From Enterococcus saccharolyticus subsp. saccharolyticus (lineage in GTDB: Bacteria; Bacillota; Bacilli; Lactobacillales; Enterococcaceae), in contig NZ_CP118957.1 of NCBI RefSeq assembly GCF_029023825.1, forward strand, positions 701,501 through 765,500: a DNA stretch of 64,000 nucleotides. The letters are read 5' to 3'. Positions 1 to 9,768 of the stretch are shown here, one piece after another (the first letter of the stretch is position 1; each line of letters starts with the position of its first letter). The notes below the pieces were generated by a model. That model had not been told where the DNA came from and made no database searches. It was given only the letters and a program-made list of their open reading frames with translations. The position numbers and the translations under genes were made by a program.

Positions 1-1
1 G

Positions 2-832
2 TTACAAGCCTTTACGGCGATTTCTAACGATGGTCAAATGTTAAAACCGCAATTTATTAAGAAAATTGTGAATCCGAAAACAGAAGAAGAAATGGTGACA
101 CAAAAAGAAGTTGTAGGTCATCCAGTTTCCGCATCGGCTGCACAAGCGGTACGTGAATACATGCGTGATACAGCAGAAGACCCAGATTATGGGACTGCCT
201 ATGGTCGTTATGATATTCCCGGGTACAATGTATCTGTTAAAACAGGGACTGCGCAAATTGCACGTGACGGTAGCTATCTATCGGGCGAAAGTGACTATTT
301 GTATTCTTCAGTGGCGATGATTCCTTCTGAGGACCCTAAATATGTGATGTATGTGACAATGAAACGTCCAGATCATCAAGACGGTTCCATTATTCCAAGC
401 ATTGCGACACCATTATTAAAACGTGCTATGGATTTATATGATGTCGATTTGGTAGAAGATCCCGATGAAACAAGTACAGAAATGATTACAGTCGAAGATT
501 ATCGGAATTTAGATACTACCACCGCAGCTGAGTATGCACAAAGACGCGGTTTATCTGTTGTCGTTATCGGCAACGGGGATGAAGTTAAAAAGCAATCCAT
601 TGAAAATGGTAAAAAAGTGATGCCATCTGAAAAACTGTTCCTCTTAACCAATGGTGATCAACGTTATATGCCTGATACGATTGGTTGGTCCAAAGCCGAC
701 TTGATTAAACTAGGTGAATTATTAGATGTTGAGGTAACTTTTGAAGGAGAAGGATATTGTGTTGCGCAAAGTATCGCTCCATATGAAGCATTAACAGATA
801 CCGGTTTAACGTTTACGTTGAAAGAAAATTAA
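2..832 (+). CDS. pbpX: Penicillin-binding protein 2x-type transpeptidase, C-terminal part (partial)
   Basis: The reading frame is open from the window edge, so this is the 3' part of a class B PBP, the septal transpeptidase that crosslinks peptidoglycan at division. The visible part holds the KTGTA box (KTG motif of the active site, near base 240) followed by the end of the transpeptidase domain. From about base 500 come two PASTA-like repeats of about 60 residues (one beginning MITVEDYRNLD, one beginning KLFLLTNGDQ). The SXXK and SXN motifs lie upstream of the window. It ends 17 bases before mraY, as in the dcw clusters of Lactobacillales. Placement as FtsI/PBP2x is secure from context and PASTA domains; the exact paralogue name is inferred. 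Confidence 0.9.
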   Translation, partial: LQAFTAISNDGQMLKPQFIKKIVNPKTEEEMVTQKEVVGHPVSASAAQAVREYMRDTAEDPDYGTAYGRYDIPGYNVSVKTGTAQIARDGSYLSGESDYLYSSVAMIPSEDPKYVMYVTMKRPDHQDGSIIPSIATPLLKRAMDLYDVDLVEDPDETSTEMITVEDYRNLDTTTAAEYAQRRGLSVVVIGNGDEVKKQSIENGKKVMPSEKLFLLTNGDQRYMPDTIGWSKADLIKLGELLDVEVTFEGEGYCVAQSIAPYEALTDTGLTFTLKEN

Positions 833-849
833 TTTAGGAGAGAAAAAGC

Positions 850-1815
850 ATGGAATGGACAAAAATGATTCTGCCACTTGCAAGTAGTTTTGGGATTACA
901 GTGGCGACAATGCCGCTATTTATTGGGTACTTTCAAGCAAAAAAATATGGACAAGAAATTCGCGATGAAGGACCAAAATGGCACAACATCAAAGCAGGAA
1001 CACCAACAATGGGAGGTTTGGTTTTCTTAGTTGCTTCGATTATTACCGCACTTTGGGTGGGATTATGGCAACAACAATTAACACCTTCACTATTCATTCT
1101 ATTGTTTATCTTGGTACTTTATGGATTATTAGGTTTCTTAGATGATTTTATCAAGATTTTCAAAAAACGAAATATGGGATTAAATTCCTTACAAAAGTTA
1201 ATTGGTCAAATCGTCGGAGCAGTTGTTTTCTATTTGGTCTTCTTATATGAAGGAAATGCCAATGTATTAAATCTGTTTGGTCTTTCAGTACCTTTATCTT
1301 ATCTATATGGTTTGTTTGTCATTTTCTGGTTAGTCGGGTTTTCAAATGCAGTCAACTTAACGGATGGGATTGACGGATTGGTTTCAGGTTTAGGAACAAT
1401 CTCTTTTGGAACGTATGCCATTATTGCTTGGCACCAACAACAATATGACATATTAATTTTATGTTTAAGTGTGATTGGTGGATTGATTGGTTTCTTTTTA
1501 TACAATCATAAACCAGCAAAAATTTTCATGGGAGACGTTGGTTCTCTTGCGTTAGGTGGACTATTAGCAGCCATCTCTATCTTATTACATCAAGAATGGA
1601 CACTGCTTTTAATTGGACTTGTTTATGTCATTGAAACAGCAAGTGTCATGTTACAAGTAGCTTCTTTCAAATTAACAGGGAAACGTATTTTTAAAATGTC
1701 ACCCATTCATCATCATTTTGAAATGAGCGGTTGGACAGAATGGAAAATTGATAGTGTATTTTGGTTAGTAGCTTTAGGTTGCTCAGCTTTGACACTAGTC
1801 ATTTATTTTCTATAA
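850..1815 (+). CDS. mraY: Phospho-N-acetylmuramoyl-pentapeptide transferase MraY
   Basis: This is a 321-residue polytopic membrane enzyme that moves phospho-MurNAc-pentapeptide from UDP to undecaprenyl phosphate, making lipid I. The family motifs are all present in order: the FLDDFIK aspartate pair near residue 97, NLTDGIDGL near residue 170, [11 protein letters not shown] near residue 228 and the histidine cluster SPIHHHFE near residue 284. About ten hydrophobic helices are evident. A good ribosome site (aggagag) precedes the ATG. It lies between the PBP gene and murD as in other dcw clusters. Length and motifs match the family without anything odd. Confidence 0.97.
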   Translation: MEWTKMILPLASSFGITVATMPLFIGYFQAKKYGQEIRDEGPKWHNIKAGTPTMGGLVFLVASIITALWVGLWQQQLTPSLFILLFILVLYGLLGFLDDFIKIFKKRNMGLNSLQKLIGQIVGAVVFYLVFLYEGNANVLNLFGLSVPLSYLYGLFVIFWLVGFSNAVNLTDGIDGLVSGLGTISFGTYAIIAWHQQQYDILILCLSVIGGLIGFFLYNHKPAKIFMGDVGSLALGGLLAAISILLHQEWTLLLIGLVYVIETASVMLQVASFKLTGKRIFKMSPIHHHFEMSGWTEWKIDSVFWLVALGCSALTLVIYFL

Positions 1816-1861
1816 TTAGTAAATAAGCGTTTGAAAGACACATTCGTAGGAGATGAATAAG

Positions 1862-3223
1862 ATGAAAACTATTACTGAATACAAAAATAAAAAAGTCCTT
1901 GTTTTAGGACTAGCAAAAAGCGGATTTAGTGCGGCCAAATTGTTACATGATTTGGGCGCACTTGTTACCGTTAATGACGGAAAACCATTTGAAGACAATC
2001 CTGAAGCGCAAGATTTGTTGGCATTAGGTGTCAAAGTCGTGACAGGCAGTCATCCCATTGAACTATTGGATGAAGACTTTTCATTAATGGTAAAAAATCC
2101 AGGAATTCCTTATACACAACCATTAGTACAAAAAGCATTAGAAAAAAAGATTCCAATTTTAACAGAAGTGGAATTAGCTTACCAAATTTCAGAAGCACCA
2201 ATTATTGGCATTACTGGAACAAATGGTAAAACAACAACAACAACTATGATTGAACGTGTATTAAATACAGGTCTATCAAAGGGAACCGCTCGCTTATCTG
2301 GAAATATTGGTTTTCCTGCAAGTTCTGTCGCTCAAGAAGTAACGAGTGATGATTGTTTGGTTATGGAGCTATCTAGTTTTCAATTAATGGGTACGCAAAC
2401 TTTTCACCCGACAATAGCCGTTATTACGAACTTGTATGAAGCACATTTAGATTATCATGGCAGTCGCGAAGAATATGTTGCTGCTAAATGGAACATTCAA
2501 AAGAATATGACCAACGAAGATCATCTTGTGTTGAATTGGAATCAAACAGAAGTCCAAGCATTAGCGAAAACGACCAAAGCAACCGTCGTTCCTTTTTCAA
2601 CTAAAGAAAAAGTGGAAGGTGCCTATTTATTTGAAGGACAACTTTATTTTAAAGAGGAAGCTATCTTACCAGTCGATCAATTAGGTGTTCCGGGAAAACA
2701 TAATGTTGAGAATGCTTTAGCTGCTATCGCGGTAGGAAAACTTTGGGGAATTGACAATCAAGCTATTGCCAAAGCATTAAGCGTCTTTACAGGAGTTCCT
2801 CATCGTACCCAGTACGTGGATAAAATTGAAGAGGTTGTATTCTTTAATGATTCAAAAGCAACCAATATCTTAGCTACAGAAATGGCATTAGGTGGTTTTG
2901 ATCATGAGCGATTGATTTTGCTTGCTGGTGGTTTAGACCGTGGCAATGGTTTTGATGAATTGGTGCCTTCATTAGAAGGTATTAAAGCGATTGTTTTGTT
3001 CGGCGAAACGAAACATAAACTAGAAGATGCTGCAAAAAAAGCAGGCATTCCAACAATTAAATTGACTGAAAATGTAGAAACAGCTGTACCGATTGCCTTT
3101 GAATTAAGTGAAAAAGGGGACACAATTTTATTATCACCAGCTAATGCTAGCTGGGATCAATATCCGAACTTTGAAGTTCGTGGTGACCGTTATATGGCCG
3201 CAGTTGCTGCATTGAAAAAATAA
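1862..3223 (+). CDS. murD: UDP-N-acetylmuramoylalanine-D-glutamate ligase MurD
   Basis: MurD adds D-glutamate to UDP-MurNAc-L-Ala in the cytoplasm. The Mur-ligase ATP loop GTNGKTTTT is near residues 119-127, followed by the SSFQL, HLDYHG and HRTQYV motifs of MurD and a C-terminal domain containing DRGNGFDEL. An ATG at 1853 is possible, but it directly abuts the ribosome site taggag (1847-1852). The ATG at 1862 has the normal 9-base spacing, so I take 453 residues starting MKTITEY. It is followed after 20 bases by murG. Confidence 0.96.
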   Translation: MKTITEYKNKKVLVLGLAKSGFSAAKLLHDLGALVTVNDGKPFEDNPEAQDLLALGVKVVTGSHPIELLDEDFSLMVKNPGIPYTQPLVQKALEKKIPILTEVELAYQISEAPIIGITGTNGKTTTTTMIERVLNTGLSKGTARLSGNIGFPASSVAQEVTSDDCLVMELSSFQLMGTQTFHPTIAVITNLYEAHLDYHGSREEYVAAKWNIQKNMTNEDHLVLNWNQTEVQALAKTTKATVVPFSTKEKVEGAYLFEGQLYFKEEAILPVDQLGVPGKHNVENALAAIAVGKLWGIDNQAIAKALSVFTGVPHRTQYVDKIEEVVFFNDSKATNILATEMALGGFDHERLILLAGGLDRGNGFDELVPSLEGIKAIVLFGETKHKLEDAAKKAGIPTIKLTENVETAVPIAFELSEKGDTILLSPANASWDQYPNFEVRGDRYMAAVAALKK

Positions 3224-3243
3224 TAAAGAGTGAGGAAGATACA

Positions 3244-4335
3244 ATGAAAGTATTAGTCACTGGTGGTGGAACTGGAGGACATATTTATCCAGCCTTAGCC
3301 TTTGTGAAATATGTAAAAGAGCAAGACCCAACATCAAGTTTTTTATATGTGGGTGCAACAAGAGGATTGGAAAATAAAATCTTACCTCAAACCGATATTC
3401 CGTTTAAAACACTAGAAATTCAAGGGTTCAAGCGGAGTTTATCCTTTGATAATGTCAAAACGGTTCAATTATTTTTGAAAAGCATTCGTGAAGCAAAGAA
3501 AATTTTGCGTGAATTTAAACCAGATGTAGTGATTGGAACAGGTGGATACGTTTCAGGAGCAGTTGTTTATGCTGCTGCTAAAATGAAAATTCCAACGATT
3601 GTTCATGAACAAAATAGTGTGCCGGGTGTGACGAATAAATTTTTAGCGCGTTATGTTGATAAAATTGGGATTGCTTTTGAAGATGCTGCTCAATATTTTC
3701 CAAAACAAAAAACAGCTTTGGTTGGTAATCCACGTGCGCAAGAAGTAGGCGGGGTTGCCCAATCAACTATTTTAAAAAATTACAATTTAGACCCTGAAAA
3801 GAAAACTGTCTTAATTTTTGGTGGTAGTCAAGGTGCGCTAAAAATTAATCAAGCGGTGGTTGCTGCTATTCCAGAATTTGCGACGAAAGAGTATCAAATC
3901 TTGTATGCTTCTGGAGAGCGTTATTATCAAGAAATTGAAGAATCAATCGGCATGTCTAAAGACGCTTTTGCTAATATCAGTATTCAACCATATATCAATC
4001 AAATGATGGAAGTTATGGTTAACTGTGATCTATTAATTGGTCGTGCAGGAGCGACTTCAATTGCTGAATTTACTGGTCTAGGGTTACCGGCTATTTTAAT
4101 TCCTAGTCCTTATGTGACGAATGACCATCAAACGAAAAATGCGATGAGTTTAGTGCATGCAGGCGCCGTAGCAATGATTAAAGATAGCGAATTGACAGAA
4201 GAAAACTTGGTTGCTAAAGTAGACGAAATTATGAATGACGAAGCTTTGCGCAGTCAAATGGCAAAAGCTTCAAAAGAACAAGGAATCACTGACGCTTCTG
4301 AACGTTTGTATCAATTAGTCCAATCCTTGATCTAG
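3244..4335 (+). CDS. murG: UDP-GlcNAc:lipid I N-acetylglucosaminyltransferase MurG
   Basis: MurG adds GlcNAc to lipid I on the inner membrane face, giving lipid II. The glycine-rich N-terminal loop [13 protein letters not shown] (residues 7-19) and the C-terminal donor-binding motifs ([10 protein letters not shown], then [11 protein letters not shown] and NDHQTKNA) are typical of family GT28. The 363-residue length is normal. Its stop is followed by a strong ribosome site for divIB, so the dcw genes here look co-transcribed. Confidence 0.97.
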   Translation: MKVLVTGGGTGGHIYPALAFVKYVKEQDPTSSFLYVGATRGLENKILPQTDIPFKTLEIQGFKRSLSFDNVKTVQLFLKSIREAKKILREFKPDVVIGTGGYVSGAVVYAAAKMKIPTIVHEQNSVPGVTNKFLARYVDKIGIAFEDAAQYFPKQKTALVGNPRAQEVGGVAQSTILKNYNLDPEKKTVLIFGGSQGALKINQAVVAAIPEFATKEYQILYASGERYYQEIEESIGMSKDAFANISIQPYINQMMEVMVNCDLLIGRAGATSIAEFTGLGLPAILIPSPYVTNDHQTKNAMSLVHAGAVAMIKDSELTEENLVAKVDEIMNDEALRSQMAKASKEQGITDASERLYQLVQSLI

Positions 4336-4343
4336 AAAAATGT

Positions 4344-4362
4344 AAAGGAGGCGATTACTATC
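4344..4362 (+). promoter_or_regulatory. Strong Shine-Dalgarno deciding a non-canonical divIB start
   Basis: AAAGGAGG at 4344-4351 is followed after 8 bases by ATC at 4360. The only other near-cognate codon in the frame is ATT at 4354, just 2 bases from the site. No conventional start codon lies within 100 bases. Confidence 0.75.
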
Positions 4363-5325
4363 AGTACGAATGAGGAAGAACCAAAAAAGGTTAAAAAAAA
4401 TCAAGAAGAAAATTTAACTCCTTGGCAAAAGGAACATTTACTTTATCTTGAGAAAACAGGTCAAAGTGACCCAACAATGGAATTGGAAGAGGAAGAAGAA
4501 CTCGAAGATTTAGAAGAAATAGAGGAAGTTACTGAAGAAGAGATTGATGAACGGGTCTCTTTTGCTGATCGTCTCCCAAAAATAAAAGAATATCGTAGTA
4601 AAAAACTGTATCAACGGTTGATTCTGTTAATTCTTTTATTTCTAATCCCTTTGTTAGGTACATTGTATTACATCTCACCTTTAAGTAAAGTTGCCGATAT
4701 TACAGTTGTTGGCAATCAAAAAGTACCAGCAGAATCAATTTTAAATGAGTCTAATTTAAAGCGTGATGAAAGTCTATGGACACAATTTTTAAATCGTAGA
4801 CAAACAGTGAAACAAATTAAAGAGAAAGCACCTCGCGTAGAAGACGCAAGCATTCGAATTGTTCATTGGAATCAATTACAAATCAGTGTCACCGAATATC
4901 AAGAAGTTGCTTGGTTAGTCAAAGGGAAAGAATACTTGCCAATTTTAGCAAGTGGTTATGTCATTCAAGAACCTCAAAAAGAAGCTGGTCAGGATAAAGT
5001 GATTTTTGAAGGATTTACCGATGAGAAAGTTATTTTACGGACATTACGAGCGTACGATAACTTACCAAAAGAAATTCAAGAAGGCATTTCACAAGTGAAA
5101 TATGCACCATCAAAAAGTAATGACCAATTATTGAATCTTTACATGAATGATGGCAATCAAGTCATCGTCAATATTTCAAATATGTCTAGCCAAATGAAAT
5201 ACTACCCACAAGTTGCTAAAGAGATGGATGAAAAAGGGGTTATTGACATGGAAGTCGGCATTTTTGCTTACCCATATCAAACTTCTGAATCAACAACTGA
5301 AACAACTGCAGTCGAAAAAGAATAA
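4360..5325 (+). CDS. divIB: Cell division protein DivIB/FtsQ, apparently started at an AUC codon
   Basis: This is the bitopic division protein of the DivIB/FtsL/DivIC complex. The order is an acidic and lysine-rich cytoplasmic N-terminus, one membrane helix (LILLILLFLIPLLGTLYYI), a POTRA/FtsQ domain beginning VADITVVGNQKVP and a C-terminal beta domain. The first ATG in frame is at 4477 and has no ribosome site. A perfect aaaggagg (4344-4351) lies 8 bases before an ATC codon at 4360. The 39 codons between are open, charged and typical of this protein's N-terminus, including TPWQKEHLLYLEKTG. No ATG, GTG or TTG occurs in that frame after the murG stop. I therefore call an AUC start (321 residues). 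The identity is firm; the start is strongly suggested but needs testing. Confidence 0.9.
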   Translation: MSTNEEEPKKVKKNQEENLTPWQKEHLLYLEKTGQSDPTMELEEEEELEDLEEIEEVTEEEIDERVSFADRLPKIKEYRSKKLYQRLILLILLFLIPLLGTLYYISPLSKVADITVVGNQKVPAESILNESNLKRDESLWTQFLNRRQTVKQIKEKAPRVEDASIRIVHWNQLQISVTEYQEVAWLVKGKEYLPILASGYVIQEPQKEAGQDKVIFEGFTDEKVILRTLRAYDNLPKEIQEGISQVKYAPSKSNDQLLNLYMNDGNQVIVNISNMSSQMKYYPQVAKEMDEKGVIDMEVGIFAYPYQTSESTTETTAVEKE

Positions 5326-5403
5326 AAAAGCGAGAAAAAACGAAATTTTAACATAATTGTCACATAATTTTTTATTAACTCCTTTCTAAAATGGGCTAAA
5401 CTA

Positions 5404-5412
5404 TGGTAAAAT
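5404..5412 (+). promoter_or_regulatory. Candidate ftsA-ftsZ promoter (extended -10)
   Basis: The 179-base gap between divIB and ftsA holds TGGTAAAAT, an extended -10 (TGn plus TAAAAT). The -35 region about 17 bases upstream is poor. The same nonamer recurs before several other genes in the window. Transcription from here would start about 85 bases before ftsA. Confidence 0.45.
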
Positions 5413-5504
5413 TGGTAGCAGTGAATAAATGATTCGATATAACTAAATACGAACGAATTTGTTCGAGATATATGGAAATTAGTAGGTAGGAGGGAACCCG
5501 ATCC

Positions 5505-6836
5505 ATGGCAAAAACGGGAATGCATGTTGGTCTAGATATTGGTACGACTTCTGTAAAAGTGGTTGTAGCAGAATATATTGAAGGTCAAATGAACATTATT
5601 GGTGTAGGAAATGCGAAATCAGAAGGAATTAATCGTGGGATTATTGTTGATATTGACAAAACTGTAAAAGCCATTCAGCGTGCAGTGCGCCAAGCTGAAG
5701 AAAAAGCAGGAATTCAAATCCACAATGTAAGTGTTGGTGTACCAGCAAATCTTTTAGAAGTAGAAAATTGTCAAGGGATGATTGCGGTAAGTAGTCAATC
5801 AAGAGAAATTTCAAACGAAGATGTACGTAATGTAGCTTCAGCAGCTATGGTACGCTCAATTCCTCCTGAAAGACAAATCATCACAATTATTCCACAAGAG
5901 TTTACAGTGGACGGCTTTGAAGGAATTAAAGATCCTCGCGGCATGATCGGTGTGCGTTTAGAAATGTTAGGTGTTGTCTTTACTGGGCCAAAAACAATCG
6001 TGCATAACATCCGTAAATGTGTCGAAAAAGCGGGATTAAATTTAAGCGAAATGGTTATCACGCCATTAGCATTAACTGAAACAGTTCTTTCTGACGGCGA
6101 GAAAGATTTCGGTACAACAGTTATCGATATCGGTGGTGGACAAACAACTGTTGCTGTAATGCATGACAAACAATTGAAATTTACGAATGTGAATCAAGAA
6201 GGTGGCGAATTTGTCACAAAAGATATCTCAACTGTCTTGAATACATCATTTAATAATGCAGAAGCATTGAAAATTAACTATGGTGATGCTTATCCAGAAC
6301 GTACTTCTGCCAGCGAAGAATTTCCGGTAGACGTTATTGGTAAGTCAGAACCAGTAAAAATCGACGAACGTTATCTTTCTGAAATTATCGAAGCGCGTAT
6401 GGAACAAATTTTTACCAAAGCAAAAGATGTTTTAGATGAGATTGAAGCTTTAGAACTACCTGGTGGTATCGTATTAACTGGTGGTGCAGCAAGCCTACCT
6501 GGTATTGTAGAACTAGCGCAAGAAGTATTTGGTGTTAACGTCAAATTATACGTACCAAACCACATGGGCTTACGCAATCCAGTTTTCACAAATGTTATTA
6601 GTATTGTTGATTACTCAGCAAACTTAAGTGAAGTTTACCAAATGGCGAAAAGCGCTGTTACTGGTGAAAAAGTTGTCTTAGATCGTCCGGCAGCTGTTCA
6701 ACAAGAACCAGTCTACGAACAACCACAATATGAAACAGAAGAAGTTACTTATCAAGAGCCTGTCGCAACAGAAAAATCAGCGAATGAAGGATTTACAAGT
6801 AAAGTGAAAAACTTCTTTTCTAACATTTTCGATTAA
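5505..6836 (+). CDS. ftsA: Cell division protein FtsA
   Basis: FtsA is the actin-like protein that tethers FtsZ filaments to the membrane and recruits late division proteins. The N-terminal phosphate loop HVGLDIGTTSVKVVVAE, the 1C/SHS2 region, the second phosphate motif VIDIGGGQTTVAV and GIVLTGGAASLPG are visible. The protein ends in a short amphipathic helix (VKNFFSNIF) that serves as the membrane anchor. The linker before it is rich in Q, E and P. The ribosome site ggaggg lies just upstream. FtsZ follows after 22 bases. Confidence 0.97.
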   Translation: MAKTGMHVGLDIGTTSVKVVVAEYIEGQMNIIGVGNAKSEGINRGIIVDIDKTVKAIQRAVRQAEEKAGIQIHNVSVGVPANLLEVENCQGMIAVSSQSREISNEDVRNVASAAMVRSIPPERQIITIIPQEFTVDGFEGIKDPRGMIGVRLEMLGVVFTGPKTIVHNIRKCVEKAGLNLSEMVITPLALTETVLSDGEKDFGTTVIDIGGGQTTVAVMHDKQLKFTNVNQEGGEFVTKDISTVLNTSFNNAEALKINYGDAYPERTSASEEFPVDVIGKSEPVKIDERYLSEIIEARMEQIFTKAKDVLDEIEALELPGGIVLTGGAASLPGIVELAQEVFGVNVKLYVPNHMGLRNPVFTNVISIVDYSANLSEVYQMAKSAVTGEKVVLDRPAAVQQEPVYEQPQYETEEVTYQEPVATEKSANEGFTSKVKNFFSNIFD

Positions 6837-6858
6837 TAACTCAGGAGGAAATTAAATT

Positions 6859-8097
6859 ATGGAATTCTCAATTGATAATACAATCAATGACGGCGCAGTA
6901 ATTAAAGTTATCGGTGTCGGCGGCGGTGGCGGAAACGCTGTAAACCGTATGATTGAAGAAAACGTAAAAGGTGTTGAATTTATTACAGTTAACACTGACG
7001 TTCAAGCTTTAAAAAATTCAAAAGCCGAAACAGTTATCCAATTAGGCCCTAAATATACTCGTGGTCTAGGTGCTGGTTCTCAACCAGAAGTTGGACAAAA
7101 AGCAGCAGAAGAAAGTGAAGAGTTAATTCGTGAATCATTAGAAGGCGCTGATATGGTCTTCATCACTGCTGGTATGGGTGGCGGAACTGGTACAGGTGCT
7201 GCGCCAATCGTTGCAAGCATTGCAAAAGAATTAGGTGCATTAACTGTTGGTGTTGTGACACGTCCATTTACTTTTGAAGGTCCGAAACGTGGCCGTTTTG
7301 CAGCAGAAGGTATTGCAAAATTAAAAGAAAACGTAGATACATTACTAATCATTTCTAATAACCGTTTATTAGAAGTTGTTGACAAGAAAACACCTATGTT
7401 GGAAGCTTTCCGTGAAGCAGATAACGTATTACGTCAAGGCGTACAAGGTATTTCTGACTTAATCACTGCTCCTGGTTACGTAAACTTGGACTTTGCTGAT
7501 GTGAAGACAGTTATGGAAAACCAAGGAACAGCATTAATGGGTATTGGTGTTGCGACTGGTGAAGAGCGTGTCATCGAAGCTACGAAGAAAGCTATTTCTT
7601 CTCCATTGTTAGAAACTTCTATTGAAGGTGCAGAACAAGTCTTATTAAACATCACAGGTGGTTTAGATATGACGTTATTCGAAGCACAAGATGCTTCTGA
7701 TATTGTTGCTGGTGCTTCAGCTGGTGATGTGAATATTATCTTAGGTACTTCAATCAATGAAGAACTAGGTGATGAAATTCGCGTAACGGTTATTGCAACA
7801 GGTATTGACCCATCAAAACGTGAAAATAAACCAGCTCGTGCAAGACAAAATCAAGTTCAAGCTACGCCTCAAAGACCAGTTTTTGAAATGGAACAAGCAA
7901 AACCTACTGAACAAGAAGAAACTGCTGCGACATTTGGTGATTGGGACATTCGTAAAGAACAAAATGTTCGTCCAAAAATTGATGAAACACAATTTGAATC
8001 TATTGAAAAGAAAGATTTTGATACTTTCAGTCGTGAAGAAACAAAATCAAATGACGATGAGTTAAATACACCACCATTTTTCCGTCGTAAAAGATAA
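6859..8097 (+). CDS. ftsZ: Cell division protein FtsZ
   Basis: This is the tubulin-like GTPase of the Z ring. The N-terminal [13 protein letters not shown], the tubulin signature [10 protein letters not shown] near residues 108-117 and the T7-loop region are intact. A disordered acidic linker (about residues 320-395) leads to the conserved C-terminal peptide [10 protein letters not shown], which binds FtsA and SepF. The 412-residue length is normal. The ribosome site aggagg is well placed. Confidence 0.98.
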   Translation: MEFSIDNTINDGAVIKVIGVGGGGGNAVNRMIEENVKGVEFITVNTDVQALKNSKAETVIQLGPKYTRGLGAGSQPEVGQKAAEESEELIRESLEGADMVFITAGMGGGTGTGAAPIVASIAKELGALTVGVVTRPFTFEGPKRGRFAAEGIAKLKENVDTLLIISNNRLLEVVDKKTPMLEAFREADNVLRQGVQGISDLITAPGYVNLDFADVKTVMENQGTALMGIGVATGEERVIEATKKAISSPLLETSIEGAEQVLLNITGGLDMTLFEAQDASDIVAGASAGDVNIILGTSINEELGDEIRVTVIATGIDPSKRENKPARARQNQVQATPQRPVFEMEQAKPTEQEETAATFGDWDIRKEQNVRPKIDETQFESIEKKDFDTFSREETKSNDDELNTPPFFRRKR

Positions 8098-8112
8098 GAG
8101 GAGGCAGAGCAC

Positions 8113-8787
8113 ATGATTTCTGACAACTTGCGGGAGGTAGAGCAAGAGCTGCGGGATTCTTGTGCTCTTGTTTCTCGTCAACGAGACGAAGTGACGCTCA
8201 TTGCTGTAACAAAAACGGTCGATGTTGAAAAAACGATCGAATTAGTGAATTTAGGCGTTCATCATTTAGCTGAGAACCGTGTTGACAAATTCTTAGAGAA
8301 AAAAGAAGAAATGGCCGTTTTTTCTAATGTTTCATGGCATTTCATTGGTAATTTGCAACGTAGAAAGGTAAAATCAGTTATAAATGAAATTGACTTTTTT
8401 CATGCATTAGACAGTTTAAAGCTAGCAAATGAAATTCAAAAACGTGCAGAAAAAGTGATTCGTTGTTTTATTGAAGTAAATGTTTCTGGTGAAGAAAGCA
8501 AACATGGTATTGCGCCAGAGGAAGTGGAAGCATTTATTGATTCACTTGCTACATATGATCGCATTCAAGCTGTAGGATTAATGACTATGGCACCATTTGA
8601 TTCAACTGTAGAAGAACAACATCAACTTTTCGCAAAATTAAAAAACTTACAAAAAACTATAGCAGCAAAGAATCTACCGCATGCTCCTTGTACTGAAATC
8701 AGTATGGGCATGTCAAATGATTTTCCTGTTGCCGTTCAAGAAGGTGCAACTTTCGTCCGCGTGGGTACTGCACTATTTAAAGAGTAA
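8113..8787 (+). CDS. ylmE: YggS/YlmE-family pyridoxal phosphate homeostasis protein
   Basis: This is a 224-residue PLP-binding protein with a TIM-barrel fold and no known catalytic reaction; the family is linked to PLP homeostasis. The lysine that holds PLP sits in LIAVTKTV near residue 36. Family motifs HLAENRV, WHFIGNLQRRKV, EVNVSGEESKHG and ISMGMSNDF are present. It lies between ftsZ and sepF, the standard place in Firmicutes. Confidence 0.93.
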   Translation: MISDNLREVEQELRDSCALVSRQRDEVTLIAVTKTVDVEKTIELVNLGVHHLAENRVDKFLEKKEEMAVFSNVSWHFIGNLQRRKVKSVINEIDFFHALDSLKLANEIQKRAEKVIRCFIEVNVSGEESKHGIAPEEVEAFIDSLATYDRIQAVGLMTMAPFDSTVEEQHQLFAKLKNLQKTIAAKNLPHAPCTEISMGMSNDFPVAVQEGATFVRVGTALFKE

Positions 8788-8802
8788 AAGGGGGATTATT
8801 AC

Positions 8803-9462
8803 ATGTCATTTTTAGCGAAAGTATCAACTTTTTTTGGACTAGAGGATGAAGAGTACATGGAAGAGGCACAAGCATCTCAGCAAAAGCCAGTAGTTCAACA
8901 GGCAGCTTCTAGTTCTGCTAGACAGAAAAATACATTCAACCCTAGAGCGCAAACTACAAATACTAAGCCTAAACCTAAACTAAAGCCAAAACAAAAAGTA
9001 AAACAAAAACCAAGCTATTCGTCAGAACCTGTCTCTTCACGACAAGTGCTAACACAAGCGACTGAATCAATGTATAAAGAACCTGTGTATACGCAATCAG
9101 CGCAACCAGAACCAGAAAAAAAAGTTGTGTCTATGCGTCAATCATCACCGAAAAAACAAGTGAAAACAGAAGTTGCTTCGGTTGATGGAGCAAGTAAGAT
9201 TATGATTGTTTCACCACGTGTTTATTCTGAAGCGATGATTATTGCGAAGCATGTCCTGAGTGGAGAATCGGTACTTGTTAATTTTCACTTAATTGAAGAG
9301 TACCAAGCAAGGAGAATTGTTGATTTCTTGACGGGAACAGTGTACGCTGAAGACGGTGATATTAAACGAGTAGCAGATGAAATCTTTTTATGTACACCAA
9401 AAGGTACTGAAATTGATGGGACGGCTCAATCACTAGTTGACAGTAACTTATTTGAAATGTAA
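8803..9462 (+). CDS. sepF: Cell division protein SepF
   Basis: SepF is a membrane-binding FtsZ partner that bundles filaments at the septum. The N-terminus MSFLAKVSTFFGL is the short amphipathic membrane-targeting helix. Residues 20-125 are a low-complexity linker rich in Q, K, P and S with repeated KPKPK units. The SepF core domain fills about residues 130-210 (MIVSPRVYSEAM, then RIVDFLTGTVYA). The linker is long but of the usual type. Confidence 0.94.
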   Translation: MSFLAKVSTFFGLEDEEYMEEAQASQQKPVVQQAASSSARQKNTFNPRAQTTNTKPKPKLKPKQKVKQKPSYSSEPVSSRQVLTQATESMYKEPVYTQSAQPEPEKKVVSMRQSSPKKQVKTEVASVDGASKIMIVSPRVYSEAMIIAKHVLSGESVLVNFHLIEEYQARRIVDFLTGTVYAEDGDIKRVADEIFLCTPKGTEIDGTAQSLVDSNLFEM

Positions 9463-9480
9463 CTAGAGGAGGAAAAGCTT

Positions 9481-9750
9481 ATATTTATTTATAGTTTAAT
9501 CGATCTTTTGGGGAAAGCAGTTTATATTTATACTGTATTACTTGTAATTTATGCACTTTTATCGTGGTTTCCCGGAGGCTATCAATCGTCTTTTGGTCGC
9601 TTTTTATCGAAAATTTGCGAACCATATTTAAGTTTATTTGATCATTTAAATCTGTCTTTTGGACCAGTGAATTTTAATATTGCATTTGCTATCATCATTC
9701 TACAATTAGCGTCAGAAGCACTATTTCGTATTATTCTAGCGATTTTATAA
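9481..9750 (+). CDS. ylmG: YggT/YlmG-family membrane protein, apparently started at an AUA codon
   Basis: This is a small membrane protein of the YggT family with two hydrophobic helices; the family is linked to division-site and membrane organisation. The first conventional start codon (TTG at 9508) lacks a ribosome site and would cut off part of helix 1. The strong site agaggagg (9465-9472) is 8 bases before ATA at 9481. Reading from there gives IFIYSLIDLLGKAVYIY, which is the expected family N-terminus, and a normal length of 89 residues. The family core YALLSWFPGGYQ and KICEPYLSLFD is intact. Neighbours sepF and ylmH support the call. Confidence 0.9.
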   Translation: MFIYSLIDLLGKAVYIYTVLLVIYALLSWFPGGYQSSFGRFLSKICEPYLSLFDHLNLSFGPVNFNIAFAIIILQLASEALFRIILAIL

Positions 9751-9768
9751 TGAAAGGGGTGAGAATCG

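Noticed and set aside
4477-5325. divIB starting at the first ATG (4477)
   Set aside because: No ribosome site precedes it and it would discard 39 codons of typical DivIB N-terminus; a perfect site stands before ATC 4360.
7793-8065. Overlapping 90-codon frame inside ftsZ
   Set aside because: It is a shadow of the low-complexity FtsZ linker in another frame with no ribosome site.
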